From Marinobacter sp. (GTDB lineage Bacteria > Pseudomonadota > Gammaproteobacteria > Pseudomonadales > Oleiphilaceae): a stretch of 64,000 bases of DNA. The stretch is taken from NCBI GenBank assembly GCA_022565395.1, contig JAIUMV010000003.1:124001-188000 (forward strand). The letters are read 5' to 3'. Positions 35,879 through 44,911 of this stretch are shown here, one piece after another. The position numbers and the translations under genes are program-made. How positions within the stretch are numbered: the stretch's first letter is position 1; each line of letters opens with the position of its first letter. Under the pieces are notes generated by a model. It had not been told where the DNA came from. It saw only the letters and a list, made by a program, of their open reading frames with translations, and made no database searches.

Positions 35879-37783
35879 CTAGGGCGTCTGTGGTTCGTCT
35901 GCGGTTTTCTGTTCAGCGACCACATAGCGGTCACGGCCGCCTTTCTTTGCTTCGTAAAGGGCCATGTCAGCGCGCTCAAAGAGGCTTTCCGGTGAATCCT
36001 CGGGGTCATGCATAGCGATACCGGCGCTGACGCTGAGGGCAACAGCAACGCCTTCTGTTGTTACGGGGTGGGCCCTGCGTATGTCTTCAAACGCATGCTC
36101 GCAGACCGCGATAGCCCCTTGCAGCTCAGTATCCGGTAACAGCAGGACAAATTCCTCGCCGCCGAAGCGCGCGACGATGTCCCGTGGTCGGCGGGCGTGG
36201 TGGGACAGCGCGTCGGCAATGATCTTCAGACACTGGTCGCCAAATGCGTGACCATAGCTGTCATTGAGGGGTTTGAACCGGTCTGCGTCTACCAGCACAA
36301 GGGCGAGCGGCTTACCGTTGCGGCGCGCCTCGGCGCAGCTGGCGGGTAGCGCCTGGTCCAGGAAGCGCCGATTAAGCAGTCCAGTCAGGCTGTCATGATT
36401 GCTGATGCTCGCCAGTTGCTGATTGGCCTGCTCCAGCTGGCGCATGGTTTCGCGTAGCTGGGCCGTGCGCTCTTCAACCCGGCTTTCCAGCTCATGCCGG
36501 GCGCGGGTTTCCACCTCCAGCAGGCGGTCATTGAGCAGGCGCCAGCGTTGAATGATGGCGTAGTTCAGCAGCACGATCTGGCTGCAGATGGCTAACTGCA
36601 TCATCACTTCGCGGACAAAAAAGTTGCCCAGATAGCCGAAGGCGGCCAGCGCATAAACAAAGGTGAAGCTGACAAACATAGCCCAGGCCAGTACATACCA
36701 CTTGGCCGGTGTGTAACCTTGCTGCCAGCGCAGGATGCCAATGGCCAGTAACACGGTAATGGAGACCAGTGCGTAAGCGGTCGCAATCAGGATGATCTGG
36801 CTATAGGGCACCAGGAGCACCAGGGCAAAGGCCAGCACGCTGAAGGCCGCCAATCCCTTGAGTACAAGGTCAATCCGCCGGTGGTCTGAACCTACATCCA
36901 GAAACGAGCGGCCGAACAGGATAAACGAGAGGGTGGCACCTATTTCCAGCAAGGGAATAGAGGCATTGGCCAGCCAGTTGCTGCCGGGCCAAAGGTACTG
37001 GAAGCCAAAACCCCCCATGGCGAACAGGAACAGCCCGGCAGCCAGCATGTAAAAGGCGTTGTAAAAGTAGTAGGGGGTGCCGGTGGTGAAGAAAATCAGC
37101 AGGTTAAACACCATGAAGATAAAGATGGCGCCATAGAACAGGCCGTTGGCGAACGTAAGGTGGTTGGCCAGTTCAAACATGGCGATGGGTTCCATCACCG
37201 ACAGGGGTACATTCATGGCGCCTGCGTTTCGTACGGCAACCACAATGTCCAGAGTGCTGCCGGCTTCGATCTCCATCGGCACCAGATAGTGGCGATAGTT
37301 GATGCCACGGGACATAAAGCTGCGCTGATCGCCGGTGGCGATAATCTGCGTCTCGCTGGCAGGGCTTCCCCGGGGGCGAAGGTAGAAAGTCACATAGTCC
37401 AGCGGTGCGTAAGCCAGCTTGAGAAACCAGTAGCCGGTGCGGCCAGTGTCATTGGTCAGTGTCAGGCGAAACCAGTATTGGTCGTCGCTTTGTGGGAATG
37501 CGGAATCCTGCCCCCGCAAGTGTATCCACGGTGCCTGCTGATCGGGCAGGGCGCCGCGTGCGCTGTAGCTGTCCTCAGCGGCTGGTGCTTCGTGGAAGTA
37601 GCAGAGATAATGATTAAGCCCGGCGCGGCCTGGGTTGTCTGATAAGAGCAGTGTTGGGCAGCCCTGAGCGTGATAGTCTGCCAAGACCACAGGGCTGGCC
37701 CAGGTCAGCAATACAACGGTCAGAAGCCACAGGACGTGCTTCAGGCCAGCACTGGCCCGACTACTTAGCTTGTCTGGTATCAT
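35879..37783 (-). CDS. Membrane diguanylate cyclase with 7TMR-DISM sensor
   Basis: A 634-residue sensor enzyme making cyclic di-GMP. After a signal-like helix, a periplasmic 7TMR-DISMED2 domain (about 45-185) and seven membrane helices (about 195-400) form the DISM sensor. A coiled coil (RARHELESRVEERTAQLRET) leads to a GGDEF domain (about 470-625) with the active-site variant GGEEF in ARFGGEEFVLLLPD. No I-site RxxD is evident four residues upstream. The same sensor type is used by the hybrid kinase at 45424-49158. Confidence 0.93.
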   Translation of the reverse strand: MIPDKLSSRASAGLKHVLWLLTVVLLTWASPVVLADYHAQGCPTLLLSDNPGRAGLNHYLCYFHEAPAAEDSYSARGALPDQQAPWIHLRGQDSAFPQSDDQYWFRLTLTNDTGRTGYWFLKLAYAPLDYVTFYLRPRGSPASETQIIATGDQRSFMSRGINYRHYLVPMEIEAGSTLDIVVAVRNAGAMNVPLSVMEPIAMFELANHLTFANGLFYGAIFIFMVFNLLIFFTTGTPYYFYNAFYMLAAGLFLFAMGGFGFQYLWPGSNWLANASIPLLEIGATLSFILFGRSFLDVGSDHRRIDLVLKGLAAFSVLAFALVLLVPYSQIILIATAYALVSITVLLAIGILRWQQGYTPAKWYVLAWAMFVSFTFVYALAAFGYLGNFFVREVMMQLAICSQIVLLNYAIIQRWRLLNDRLLEVETRARHELESRVEERTAQLRETMRQLEQANQQLASISNHDSLTGLLNRRFLDQALPASCAEARRNGKPLALVLVDADRFKPLNDSYGHAFGDQCLKIIADALSHHARRPRDIVARFGGEEFVLLLPDTELQGAIAVCEHAFEDIRRAHPVTTEGVAVALSVSAGIAMHDPEDSPESLFERADMALYEAKKGGRDRYVVAEQKTADEPQTP

Positions 37784-37871
37784 GTTCGGCTTTATCCGCC
37801 ACTCGCCTGAAAAGAGGCGTTGTGGCCTGTTATTGTTGTCATGTCTCTGAGGCTGTCAGTTTCGCATACTA

Positions 37872-38957
37872 ATGAGTACAAAATCCATGCAGTTCATCAC
37901 GCTGGTTTGCCGCCCTGGTTTTGAAAGTGAAGCCGGTCAGGAAGTGACAGATCGTGCCGCATACCTGGGTGTTTATGGTTACTTTCAGCCTTTGGCGCCC
38001 GGGTTGGTCGGTTTTATGGTGGCGGAGCCCCATGCCGTTGACACTTTGATGCAACGCTTGCCACTGGCGGAGCTGGTGTTTGTCCGCGACTGGCTGGTGG
38101 CCCTGGGCCGAGTTGACCTGCCGAAGGCGGACCGTGTCGGTGCGCTGTGCGAGGCGTTCCTGCAGCATCAGGCTCTGTTGCCATCCTGTGAGCGGGTGGA
38201 GGTGCGACTGCGGGAAGACAATAACGACGCCGATTTGGGTAACTTTGCCCGTAAATGGGTGTCCCCGCTGGCACGGGGTTTGCGGGACTGTGGCCTGTTG
38301 CAGGTCGCTGAGGTGCCCGCTGGCGGCCGTCTTGAGGTGCTGTTGCTGTCCTTTGAGCAGGTATTGATCGGTGTCAGCTATGCCTCCAATCGGGCAGTTG
38401 CACCCGGTGGCATCCTGCGACTCAAGGCATCGGCAGACGCTCCGAGCCGCTCAGCGCTAAAGCTGGAAGAAGCCTGGAAGGTATTTATTCCGGAGCACGC
38501 CTGGTTTGACATCCTGGGTGGCGGCAAAAAGGCTGTTGATCTGGGGGCTGCGCCCGGCGGCTGGACCTGGCAATTGGTGCGTCAGGGCATGCTGGTGACA
38601 GCGGTGGACAACGGGCCCATGCAGCCCGCATTGATGGCGTCCGGCCACGTTGAGCATGTCAAGGCAGACGGTTATCGCTGGCGACCGCACCGGGCGGTTG
38701 ATTGGATGGTGTGTGACATTGTCGACAAGCCCCGTCGCACGGCGGCTCTGGTGGCGTCCTGGTTTCAGGACCGGCTGTGCCGTTACGCGGTGGTGAATCT
38801 CAAGCTGCCGATGAAAAAGCGCTATCAGGAGTGGCTGGCGTGCCAGGCCATTATACGGGAGGGCTTGCAGGCGGCCGGCGGCGAATATCGCTTCGTCGCC
38901 AAGCAGCTTTATCATGACCGTGAGGAGGTCACCTGTTACCTCGAGCGGCTGGACTGA
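37872..38957 (+). CDS. rlmM: 23S rRNA C2498 2'-O-methyltransferase RlmM
   Basis: Methylates the ribose of C2498 in 23S rRNA. The 361 residues have an N-terminal THUMP-like region and a C-terminal Rossmann methyltransferase domain. The SAM-binding motif is KAVDLGAAPGGWTWQL. The catalytic set appears as a Lys in the SRSALKLEEA region, Asp in WMVCDIVDKP and Lys in VNLKLPMKKR. The start is ATG 37872; an in-frame ATG five codons later is an alternative. Confidence 0.95.
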   Translation: MSTKSMQFITLVCRPGFESEAGQEVTDRAAYLGVYGYFQPLAPGLVGFMVAEPHAVDTLMQRLPLAELVFVRDWLVALGRVDLPKADRVGALCEAFLQHQALLPSCERVEVRLREDNNDADLGNFARKWVSPLARGLRDCGLLQVAEVPAGGRLEVLLLSFEQVLIGVSYASNRAVAPGGILRLKASADAPSRSALKLEEAWKVFIPEHAWFDILGGGKKAVDLGAAPGGWTWQLVRQGMLVTAVDNGPMQPALMASGHVEHVKADGYRWRPHRAVDWMVCDIVDKPRRTAALVASWFQDRLCRYAVVNLKLPMKKRYQEWLACQAIIREGLQAAGGEYRFVAKQLYHDREEVTCYLERLD

Positions 38958-38961
38958 ATGC

Positions 38962-38994
38962 GGGGCGCTGTGGTCCGGGCGCCCCTTGCGTTTT
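38962..38994 (+). terminator. Intrinsic terminator of rlmM
   Basis: GGGGCGC (38962-38968) pairs with GCGCCCC (38979-38985) around a 10-base loop, followed by TTGCGTTTT. It lies five bases after the rlmM stop and just before the convergent ABM-domain gene. Confidence 0.7.
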
Positions 38995-39278
38995 CAGCTT
39001 TGTTCCAGCACGGTGATTTTTTCGTCCCGGTCGAGCAGGGGTGAGAGTTCGTTCATCAGCTCCTTGCGCTCGGAGGATTGATACCAGCGGTCCCAATCCG
39101 AGATACTGCGCCAGTTGCAGAGTGTCAGGCGGTGGTTGGGGTCAAAGGTGTCAACCAGGGTTTCACCGGATATAAAGCCAGGTGCGCTGATGGCATTCTT
39201 GAGGATGCGGCGGGAGCGTTCCTCATAGGGTGATTCAAGGGTTTCGGCAATATGGCGCTCAATAATGACCCGTATCAT
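38994..39278 (-). CDS. Antibiotic biosynthesis monooxygenase (ABM) domain protein
   Basis: A 94-residue single-domain protein with the ferredoxin-like ABM fold: MIRVIIERHIAETLES, then an APGFISGETLVD segment and WRSISDWDRWYQSSERKEL. Family members act as small dimeric oxygenases or heme-binding proteins; the substrate here is unknown. It is divergent from tusA and converges with rlmM. Confidence 0.8.
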   Translation of the reverse strand: MIRVIIERHIAETLESPYEERSRRILKNAISAPGFISGETLVDTFDPNHRLTLCNWRSISDWDRWYQSSERKELMNELSPLLDRDEKITVLEQS

Positions 39279-39336
39279 GTGGTACCTCAGTGACGTGACG
39301 TAAAGGCCGGTCGCAGGCGACCTACTCCATAGGGTG

Positions 39337-39373
39337 CGCTGCTAAAGTCCCGGATCGCCTCGGGCTTTCAGCG
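39337..39373. other. Structured hairpin between the ABM gene and tusA
   Basis: CGCTG (39337-39341) pairs with CAGCG (39369-39373), and AAAG-T-CCCG (39344-39352) pairs with CGGGCTTT (39361-39368), leaving an 8-base loop. A second dyad, GGTCGC/GCGACC, lies at 39309-39322. Both are in the 157-base gap between divergent genes. No known RNA family was recognised. Confidence 0.4.
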
Positions 39374-39435
39374 ACGCCCAAGAACAAATGTAGCATGAGC
39401 TGACTTTGTCAGCCGAGTAAAAACGAGGTAACGTC

Positions 39436-39675
39436 TTGTCAGTTCAGCATTCGGATCTTGAGTTGGACGCCCGGGGCCTGGTGTGTCCGGAGCCGGTGAT
39501 GATGTTGCATGCCCATATCCGGCAGGTGCCGGTGGGTGGCGTGCTGCGGGTGGTGGCCACCGATCCCTCCACCACGCGGGACATTCCCAGGTTTTGCCTG
39601 CATCTGGCCCACGAGCTTGTCAGCCAGGATGAGGCAGACGGCACCTACATCTACCTTATTCGCCGCGGGGCCTGA
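39436..39675 (+). CDS. tusA: TusA family sulfurtransferase
   Basis: A 79-residue sulfur carrier. The active-site motif CPEPVMML, following LDARGLV, is the CPxP signature of TusA/YeeD/SirA proteins. The C-terminal strand [10 protein letters not shown] completes the fold. It could relay sulfur for tRNA thiolation, for which mnmA lies in this window, or for other uses. The start is TTG at 39436 with GAGGTAA just upstream, an uncommon initiation codon. A palindromic repeat follows 30 bases after the stop. Confidence 0.85.
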   Translation: MSVQHSDLELDARGLVCPEPVMMLHAHIRQVPVGGVLRVVATDPSTTRDIPRFCLHLAHELVSQDEADGTYIYLIRRGA

Positions 39676-39705
39676 AGGGTGTAGTAAGTACGGAGTAAGT
39701 ACGAG

Positions 39706-39807
39706 GTAAGCGAACTTGGCTTCCCGAGACGCGCCGTGAATACTTCCCTGTAGGCTCGGCCGCAGCATCCCTGCTGCGGACGGTCTCGGGAAGCCATGTT
39801 CGCTTAC
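39706..39807. repeat. 102-bp palindromic repeat element
   Basis: The outer arms are 25 bases each, 39706-39730 and 39783-39807, complementary except for one position. They begin GTAAGCGAAC and end GTTCGCTTAC. An inner perfect hairpin CCGCAGCA-TCCC-TGCTGCGG occupies 39760-39779. A 17-base half-copy is at 23964-23980. It is REP/MITE-like and lies between convergent tusA and dsbD, where it may also end transcription. Confidence 0.85.
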
Positions 39808-39842
39808 TGGTGCGCAGTAACTTGTTTTACGATGAGTGGCTC

Positions 39843-41726
39843 TTAAAGGTGCGGGCGTACGGCATCCAGGTGCGTCAGGAACTGCCGCCGGTTCATTTCA
39901 CCAAGAATGCGGGCCTCCCGGACTTCTTCGCCCTGCCGGTTGTAAAACAGGAAAGACGGCGGCCCGAACAGGCCCAGCTCATCCAGCAAAGCCTGTTGCT
40001 CGGGGGTGTTGGCGGTCATGTCAATCTGCAGCAGTGCGAGGCTCTCCAGTTGGTTGATCACCTCCCGGTCACTGAACACCGTGCGTTCCATAACTTTGCA
40101 GCTGACACACCAGTCCGCGTAAAAGTCCAGCATCACCGGCTGCTCCTGGCGCGCTGCGGCGGCCAGGCCCTGGCGGATGTCTTCAGGCGCTGTCAGCCGT
40201 ACAAAGGGCGCGTGGAGTTGGCCGCCATTGCTGCCGGGTGCTGCCGCTGAAGCGGTAAAGCTGGAAAGCGGTCGCAGGGGATCCTGTGCACCGGAAAGGG
40301 CGCCAGCGAATAAGGCCAGGGCATAGGCGAACAGAATCAGGCCGACGGCCTTCCAGGTTCGCTGCCAGCCGGCCTTGGCCTCCTCAAAGGCACCCATTTG
40401 TACGCCGGTGATACCCGCCAGTAAACCCCACAGCACCAGTGCCAGCCAGCCCGGTACCAGGCGCTCCAGCAGCCAGATAGCAACGGCCAGCAAAAGCACA
40501 CCGTAAAAGGCCTTGACGGTGTCCATCCAGGGGCCGGAGGAGGGCAGCATGCGCCGCCCGCCCACGGCAACCAGTATCAATGGCACCCCCATGCCCAGGC
40601 CCAGGGCAAACAGCGCCAGCCCGCCCACCAATGCATCTTGGGTGGTGCTGATGTAGAGCAGGCTGCCCGCCAGTGGCGCCGACACGCAGGGCGATACCAC
40701 CAGGGCAGACAAAGCGCCAATGCCAAACACACTGGCAATGCGCCCCCCGGTCATGCCCTGGCTGGTGCTATTCAGGCGATCCCGCAACCCTTTTGGGAGT
40801 TGCAGGTCATAGACGTTGAACATGGCCAGAGAGAACAGTACGAACAGACCGGCAAAGGTGCCCAATACCCAGGGGGACTGCAGTTGTGCCTGCAGATTGA
40901 AGCTGGCGCCCAACAGGCCCGTGATGACGCCCGCTGCGGCGTAGGTCAGCGCCATGCCCAGTACATAGCTGATGGACAGGGCGAGAGCGTGGCCATGGCT
41001 GCTGGTGTTGCGGCTGGATACCACGGTGGAAATGATAGGCACCATGGGCAGCACGCAGGGGGTAAAGGTCAGCCCCAGGCCCAGCAGGAAGAAAATGCCG
41101 ACGATGGCCCAGAGGGAGCTTTCTGCCAGAAAGCCCGCCAGACCGGTAGCGGTCGACGTGTTGGGCGCGGTGAGGCTGCTGACCGGTGCTGTCGTGCCGG
41201 ATGCGCTGCGGGGGCTGTCTGCCTGGCCGGCCAGGAAAGTGACCTCGCGGGTTTGCGGCGGGTAACAGAGCCCTGCCTCGGCACACCCTTGGTAACTGAC
41301 CCTGAGTTGGGCCTCCCGCATACCTTCTGGTAACAGCACGGGAACGCGCGCCTCCACCGGCTGCAGGAAAACCAGCATTTCGCCGAAATAAGGGTCATCT
41401 TTCCATTCACCGGACTGGGAAAAACCGGTCTCCCCCAACTCTACGCCTTCGGTGACCGGTGTTACCTTGATGCGCTCCCGGTACAGGTAGTGTTCCGGCG
41501 CTATGTCCCAGAACAGCGTGACGCCATCCTCGTAGAGACCGGCATGGAAGGGCAAGGCCTCGTCCACTGGCAGGAAATCGTTCATGCCCCCCAGGCTGCC
41601 GCGCGCGCTGCCGAAACTGAAGCTGTTGGCCGGGCTGGCAGCAAGTGCCAGCATCAGTGTGGCCATCAGCGCGGCAAGTATTCTAAGCAAGGCAGGGTGG
41701 TGCGAAGTTGAAGCAGTGGGGGTCAT
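39843..41726 (-). CDS. dsbD: Thiol:disulfide interchange protein DsbD
   Basis: Carries electrons from cytosolic thioredoxin to periplasmic DsbC and CcmG. The 627 residues have a signal peptide (about 1-35), an N-terminal alpha domain with a Cys pair in GCAEAGLCYPP, and an eight-helix membrane domain with Cys in FTPCVLPMVP and VVSPCVSAPLAGSLLY. The C-terminal thioredoxin domain has WCVSCKVMER. All three redox Cys pairs are present. Reduced apocytochromes are needed for CcoO and CcoP, a functional link to the cco cluster. Confidence 0.95.
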   Translation of the reverse strand: MTPTASTSHHPALLRILAALMATLMLALAASPANSFSFGSARGSLGGMNDFLPVDEALPFHAGLYEDGVTLFWDIAPEHYLYRERIKVTPVTEGVELGETGFSQSGEWKDDPYFGEMLVFLQPVEARVPVLLPEGMREAQLRVSYQGCAEAGLCYPPQTREVTFLAGQADSPRSASGTTAPVSSLTAPNTSTATGLAGFLAESSLWAIVGIFFLLGLGLTFTPCVLPMVPIISTVVSSRNTSSHGHALALSISYVLGMALTYAAAGVITGLLGASFNLQAQLQSPWVLGTFAGLFVLFSLAMFNVYDLQLPKGLRDRLNSTSQGMTGGRIASVFGIGALSALVVSPCVSAPLAGSLLYISTTQDALVGGLALFALGLGMGVPLILVAVGGRRMLPSSGPWMDTVKAFYGVLLLAVAIWLLERLVPGWLALVLWGLLAGITGVQMGAFEEAKAGWQRTWKAVGLILFAYALALFAGALSGAQDPLRPLSSFTASAAAPGSNGGQLHAPFVRLTAPEDIRQGLAAAARQEQPVMLDFYADWCVSCKVMERTVFSDREVINQLESLALLQIDMTANTPEQQALLDELGLFGPPSFLFYNRQGEEVREARILGEMNRRQFLTHLDAVRPHL

Positions 41727-41857
41727 GGAGTTTTCCGGGCCAGTGAATACAAATTCCTGTATGCTTGCTACCAGTATAACGGGCTAGGCAATGATGATCT
41801 GTGAGCCCGTTACGGTGTCTCATGGAGTCGCAGTTTAACAGAAAGTTCCCACTGGTA

Positions 41858-42415
41858 ATGTTGTCGCCAAAAACGCACAATAGCGAGTCGTCAAGTCATC
41901 AGCCCGATGATCTGGTCATGTTGTTCAACGACCTGTTTCGGGGTCCCTGCCGAACCATTCTGGTCAGGGGCGGTGATGAGCCGGAGTATATTCCCGCCTC
42001 CAGCCCGGAAGGGCTCCACAGGGTGGTGTTTGCCCGCGGCTATTACGCCAGCGCCCTGCATGAGATTGCGCACTGGTGCCTGGCAGGAGAGGAGCGGCGT
42101 CGCCTGCATGACTATGGCTACTGGTATTGCCCCGATGGCCGCACCCTGGAACAGCAGCGTGCCTTTGAGCAGGTAGAAGTCAAACCCCAGGCCATTGAGT
42201 GGGTGTTTGCTGCTGCTGCGGGTTCCCGTTTCCACATCAGCGTGGACAATCTGTCCGGCGTTGGGGCAGCGGATGAAGCAGGTTTTTGTGCCAACGTCAG
42301 CAGACAGGCACAGCTATACGTAACCCATGGTTTGCCGCCGCGGGCGGAACAATTCAAGGATGCATTGCTGGACTGGTACGGCCGACATGCCGCGTTCACT
42401 GCATACCGCTGGTAG
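41858..42415 (+). CDS. epmC: Elongation factor P hydroxylase EpmC
   Basis: Hydroxylates the modified lysine of EF-P after its beta-lysylation. With the start at 41858 there are 185 residues, close to the E. coli length. The metal motif HEIAHWCLAG, the DYGYWYCPDGRTLEQQ segment and VEVKPQAIEWVFAAAAG are diagnostic. The frame opens earlier (ATG 41822); no start has a clear ribosome-binding site. The partner genes epmA and epmB are not in the window. It lies just before rhlB on the same strand. Confidence 0.88.
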   Translation: MLSPKTHNSESSSHQPDDLVMLFNDLFRGPCRTILVRGGDEPEYIPASSPEGLHRVVFARGYYASALHEIAHWCLAGEERRRLHDYGYWYCPDGRTLEQQRAFEQVEVKPQAIEWVFAAAAGSRFHISVDNLSGVGAADEAGFCANVSRQAQLYVTHGLPPRAEQFKDALLDWYGRHAAFTAYRW

Positions 42416-42436
42416 ATATTTATAAAGGAAGCCTAA

Positions 42437-43741
42437 GTGTCAGAACAAGCAACAGCGCAAGACCCGGAACTGACTCCGCCCGCGAGCGGTGTACGTTTCG
42501 CTGAGTTCCCGCTAGATAACAAACTCCTGAAGGCGATTGCCGGGATGGGCTTTGAGTATTGTACGCCAATCCAGGCGGAAACCCTGCCCATCACCCTAGC
42601 GGGCTATGATCTGATTGGTCAGGCCCAGACGGGTACCGGTAAGACCGCCGCCTTCCTGATCACCGCTATCCAGCGGTTGCTGTCCGCCCCCATTCCTGAG
42701 CAAGAGCGGTTTGCCTCCGAGCCCCGTATTGTGGCTCTGGCGCCCACCCGGGAATTGGCACTGCAGATTGCCAAGGATGCTGAAGAGCTGTGCCAGCACA
42801 CAGGCCACAATGTGGTCACCGTTGTGGGTGGTATGAACTATGACAAACAGCGGGATCAGCTGCGTCATGAGGTGGTGGATATCCTGGTGGCCACACCAGG
42901 CCGGTTGATTGACTTCCTCGGCTCCCAGGACGTGTTTCTGGACCAGGTTGACATATTCATTCTGGATGAAGCAGACCGCATGTTGGATATGGGCTTCATC
43001 CCCGATGTGAAGCGCATTATCCGTCGCTGCACCCCCAAGCCGGATCGTCAGACCCTGTTGTTCAGTGCCACCTTTAACCAGGACGTTCTGAACCTGGCGT
43101 CCATGTGGACCTCGGCAGCCGAGTTTGTTGAGATCGAGCCGGAGCAGAAGACGGCAGAGCGGGTCAAGCAGACCGTCTACATGGTCAGTGACGATGACAA
43201 GCTCACCGTACTGACCAACTACCTGCGCCGCCCGGAAGTTGAAAAAGCCATCATCTTCGCCAATCGTCGCGACCAGTGCCGGGACCTGGATGAGGATCTG
43301 CGCCATCAGGGTATCGCGACGGCGCTGCTGTCCGGTGAAATTGCCCAGAACAAGCGCATATCGACGCTTGAGCAGTTCAAGAAAGGTAAGATCCAGGCGC
43401 TGGTGGCCACTGATGTGGCTGGTCGCGGTATTCACGTCAGCGGCGTGACCCACGTGTTCAATTACAACCTGCCGGATAATGCCGAAGACTATGTGCATCG
43501 GATCGGCCGGACCGGGCGTGCCGGGCAGGAAGGTGTCTCCATCAGCTTTGCGGGTGAGGATGACTCCTTCTCACTGCCAGCCATCGAGAAGTACATCAAC
43601 CAGAAGCTCAGTTGTGTGGTGCCTGAAGATACCCTGATGGACACCCTTGAGAAAACACCCGTCAAACGCACCCGGCGCCGTCGTCCGCCGGCGGGCGGTG
43701 GCCGCCCTGGCGGTAACCGTCGCCCCCCGCGCCGGAACTGA
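42437..43741 (+). CDS. rhlB: ATP-dependent RNA helicase RhlB
   Basis: DEAD-box helicase that unwinds RNA, typically with the degradosome. The 434 residues show the Q motif (PIQAETLPITL), Walker A AQTGTGKT, PTRELALQ, DEAD (ILDEADRMLDMG), SAT, and the C-terminal HRIGRTGRAG. The tail is Arg- and Pro-rich, common in RhlB/RhlE-like enzymes. The start is GTG 42437 behind AAAGGAA. RhlB is preferred over other DEAD helicases by overall length and by FAEFPL and MGFEYCTPIQ. Confidence 0.85.
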   Translation: MSEQATAQDPELTPPASGVRFAEFPLDNKLLKAIAGMGFEYCTPIQAETLPITLAGYDLIGQAQTGTGKTAAFLITAIQRLLSAPIPEQERFASEPRIVALAPTRELALQIAKDAEELCQHTGHNVVTVVGGMNYDKQRDQLRHEVVDILVATPGRLIDFLGSQDVFLDQVDIFILDEADRMLDMGFIPDVKRIIRRCTPKPDRQTLLFSATFNQDVLNLASMWTSAAEFVEIEPEQKTAERVKQTVYMVSDDDKLTVLTNYLRRPEVEKAIIFANRRDQCRDLDEDLRHQGIATALLSGEIAQNKRISTLEQFKKGKIQALVATDVAGRGIHVSGVTHVFNYNLPDNAEDYVHRIGRTGRAGQEGVSISFAGEDDSFSLPAIEKYINQKLSCVVPEDTLMDTLEKTPVKRTRRRRPPAGGGRPGGNRRPPRRN

Positions 43742-43755
43742 TTCAGGGGCGGGTC

Positions 43756-44898
43756 ATGCACATTGTTGCAGATGAAAATATTCCATTGCTGGATGCTTTC
43801 TTTGGTGACCTTGGCCGCCTGACCCGCTTACCCGGCCGCGCCCTGACACCGGCACAGCTCCGTGATGCGGATCTGTTGCTGGTGCGCTCCGTAACACCTG
43901 TCACAGCCGATTTGCTGGCCACGGCCCCGGTACGTTTCGTGGGGACTGCCACTATTGGCACGGACCACGTGGATACAGCCTGGTTACAGCAGCAGGGTAT
44001 TACCTTTGCCAGTGCGCCAGGTTGCAACGCCGTCAGCGTCGTCGAGTATGTGCTGGCGGTACTGTCTCTGTATGGCGGCCAGCGGGGGCTTGCTGACTGG
44101 CGCGGTCTTAGTGTGGGTATTGTCGGGGCAGGCAATGTGGGTGGCCGGCTGGCACAGCGCCTGCGGGCGATTGGCGTCACTGCCAAATGCTGCGATCCGC
44201 CTCGTGCAACGCAGACCGGCGAGGCCGGCTTTGTATCGCTGGAGGAAGCGCTGGCCTGCGATGTCATCAGCCTGCACACGCCACTGACCGTGACGGGACC
44301 TCACGCCACTCACCACATGCTGGGGGAGGCTGAGCTGGCGGCACTGGGCAACCATCAACTGCTGATCAACAGTGGGCGTGGTGCGGTGGTGGATAACCGG
44401 GCCCTGTCAGCCCGGTTGCGGCAACCTGATGCACCCTGGGTAGCGCTGGATGTCTGGGAACAGGAACCGGCCATTGATTCTGAATTGCTGGGGCAAGTCT
44501 GGCTGGGTACGCCCCATATTGCAGGCTACAGCCTGGAAGGTAAAAGTCGGGGCACAGCCATGCTGTACGAGGCGGTCTGCCGCTGGCTGGGGCGAACCCC
44601 TGACCGGGAACTGGCAGACTTGCTGCCTTCCCCCTGGTTTGCTCAGCTGCAGCTTGCCCCGGAGGCTCCGCTGCAGCCCTGCATCGACCGCGCCATCCGT
44701 CTGTGTTACGACCCCCGCGACGATCACCAGCGCTTACTGGCCACACTGGGATTAAGACCTGCCGAACGTGCCGCAGCTTTTGATGCCTTGCGACGCAACT
44801 ACCCGGTAAGGCGGGAGTTCGCCAGCCTGACGCTGGCGGTTGCAGCAGATCCCGCCTGGGCCGCCCTTGGGTTCAATACTTCGTCAGTGGCACCTTAG
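43756..44898 (+). CDS. pdxB: Erythronate-4-phosphate dehydrogenase
   Basis: Second step of the deoxyxylulose-5-phosphate-dependent vitamin B6 pathway. The 380 residues comprise a 2-hydroxyacid dehydrogenase core with the NAD motif GIVGAGNVGGRL, the SRGAVVDNRAL segment and catalytic Arg, Glu and His candidates (INSGRGAV, DVWEQEP, TPHIAGYSLEGK). The C-terminal PdxB-specific dimerisation domain is present. TPHIAGYS followed by GKSRGTAMLYEA separates it from SerA. It converges with the membrane protein at 44912. Confidence 0.94.
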   Translation: MHIVADENIPLLDAFFGDLGRLTRLPGRALTPAQLRDADLLLVRSVTPVTADLLATAPVRFVGTATIGTDHVDTAWLQQQGITFASAPGCNAVSVVEYVLAVLSLYGGQRGLADWRGLSVGIVGAGNVGGRLAQRLRAIGVTAKCCDPPRATQTGEAGFVSLEEALACDVISLHTPLTVTGPHATHHMLGEAELAALGNHQLLINSGRGAVVDNRALSARLRQPDAPWVALDVWEQEPAIDSELLGQVWLGTPHIAGYSLEGKSRGTAMLYEAVCRWLGRTPDRELADLLPSPWFAQLQLAPEAPLQPCIDRAIRLCYDPRDDHQRLLATLGLRPAERAAAFDALRRNYPVRREFASLTLAVAADPAWAALGFNTSSVAP

Positions 44899-44911
44899 CT
44901 CATCACACATC

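Noticed and set aside
37651-37872. 73-codon frame before rlmM
   Set aside because: It overlaps the start of the diguanylate cyclase gene on the other strand and has no ribosome-binding site.
39706-39807. CRISPR repeat or insertion-sequence end
   Set aside because: There is a single inverted element with no spacers, no transposase and no target duplication that I can see.
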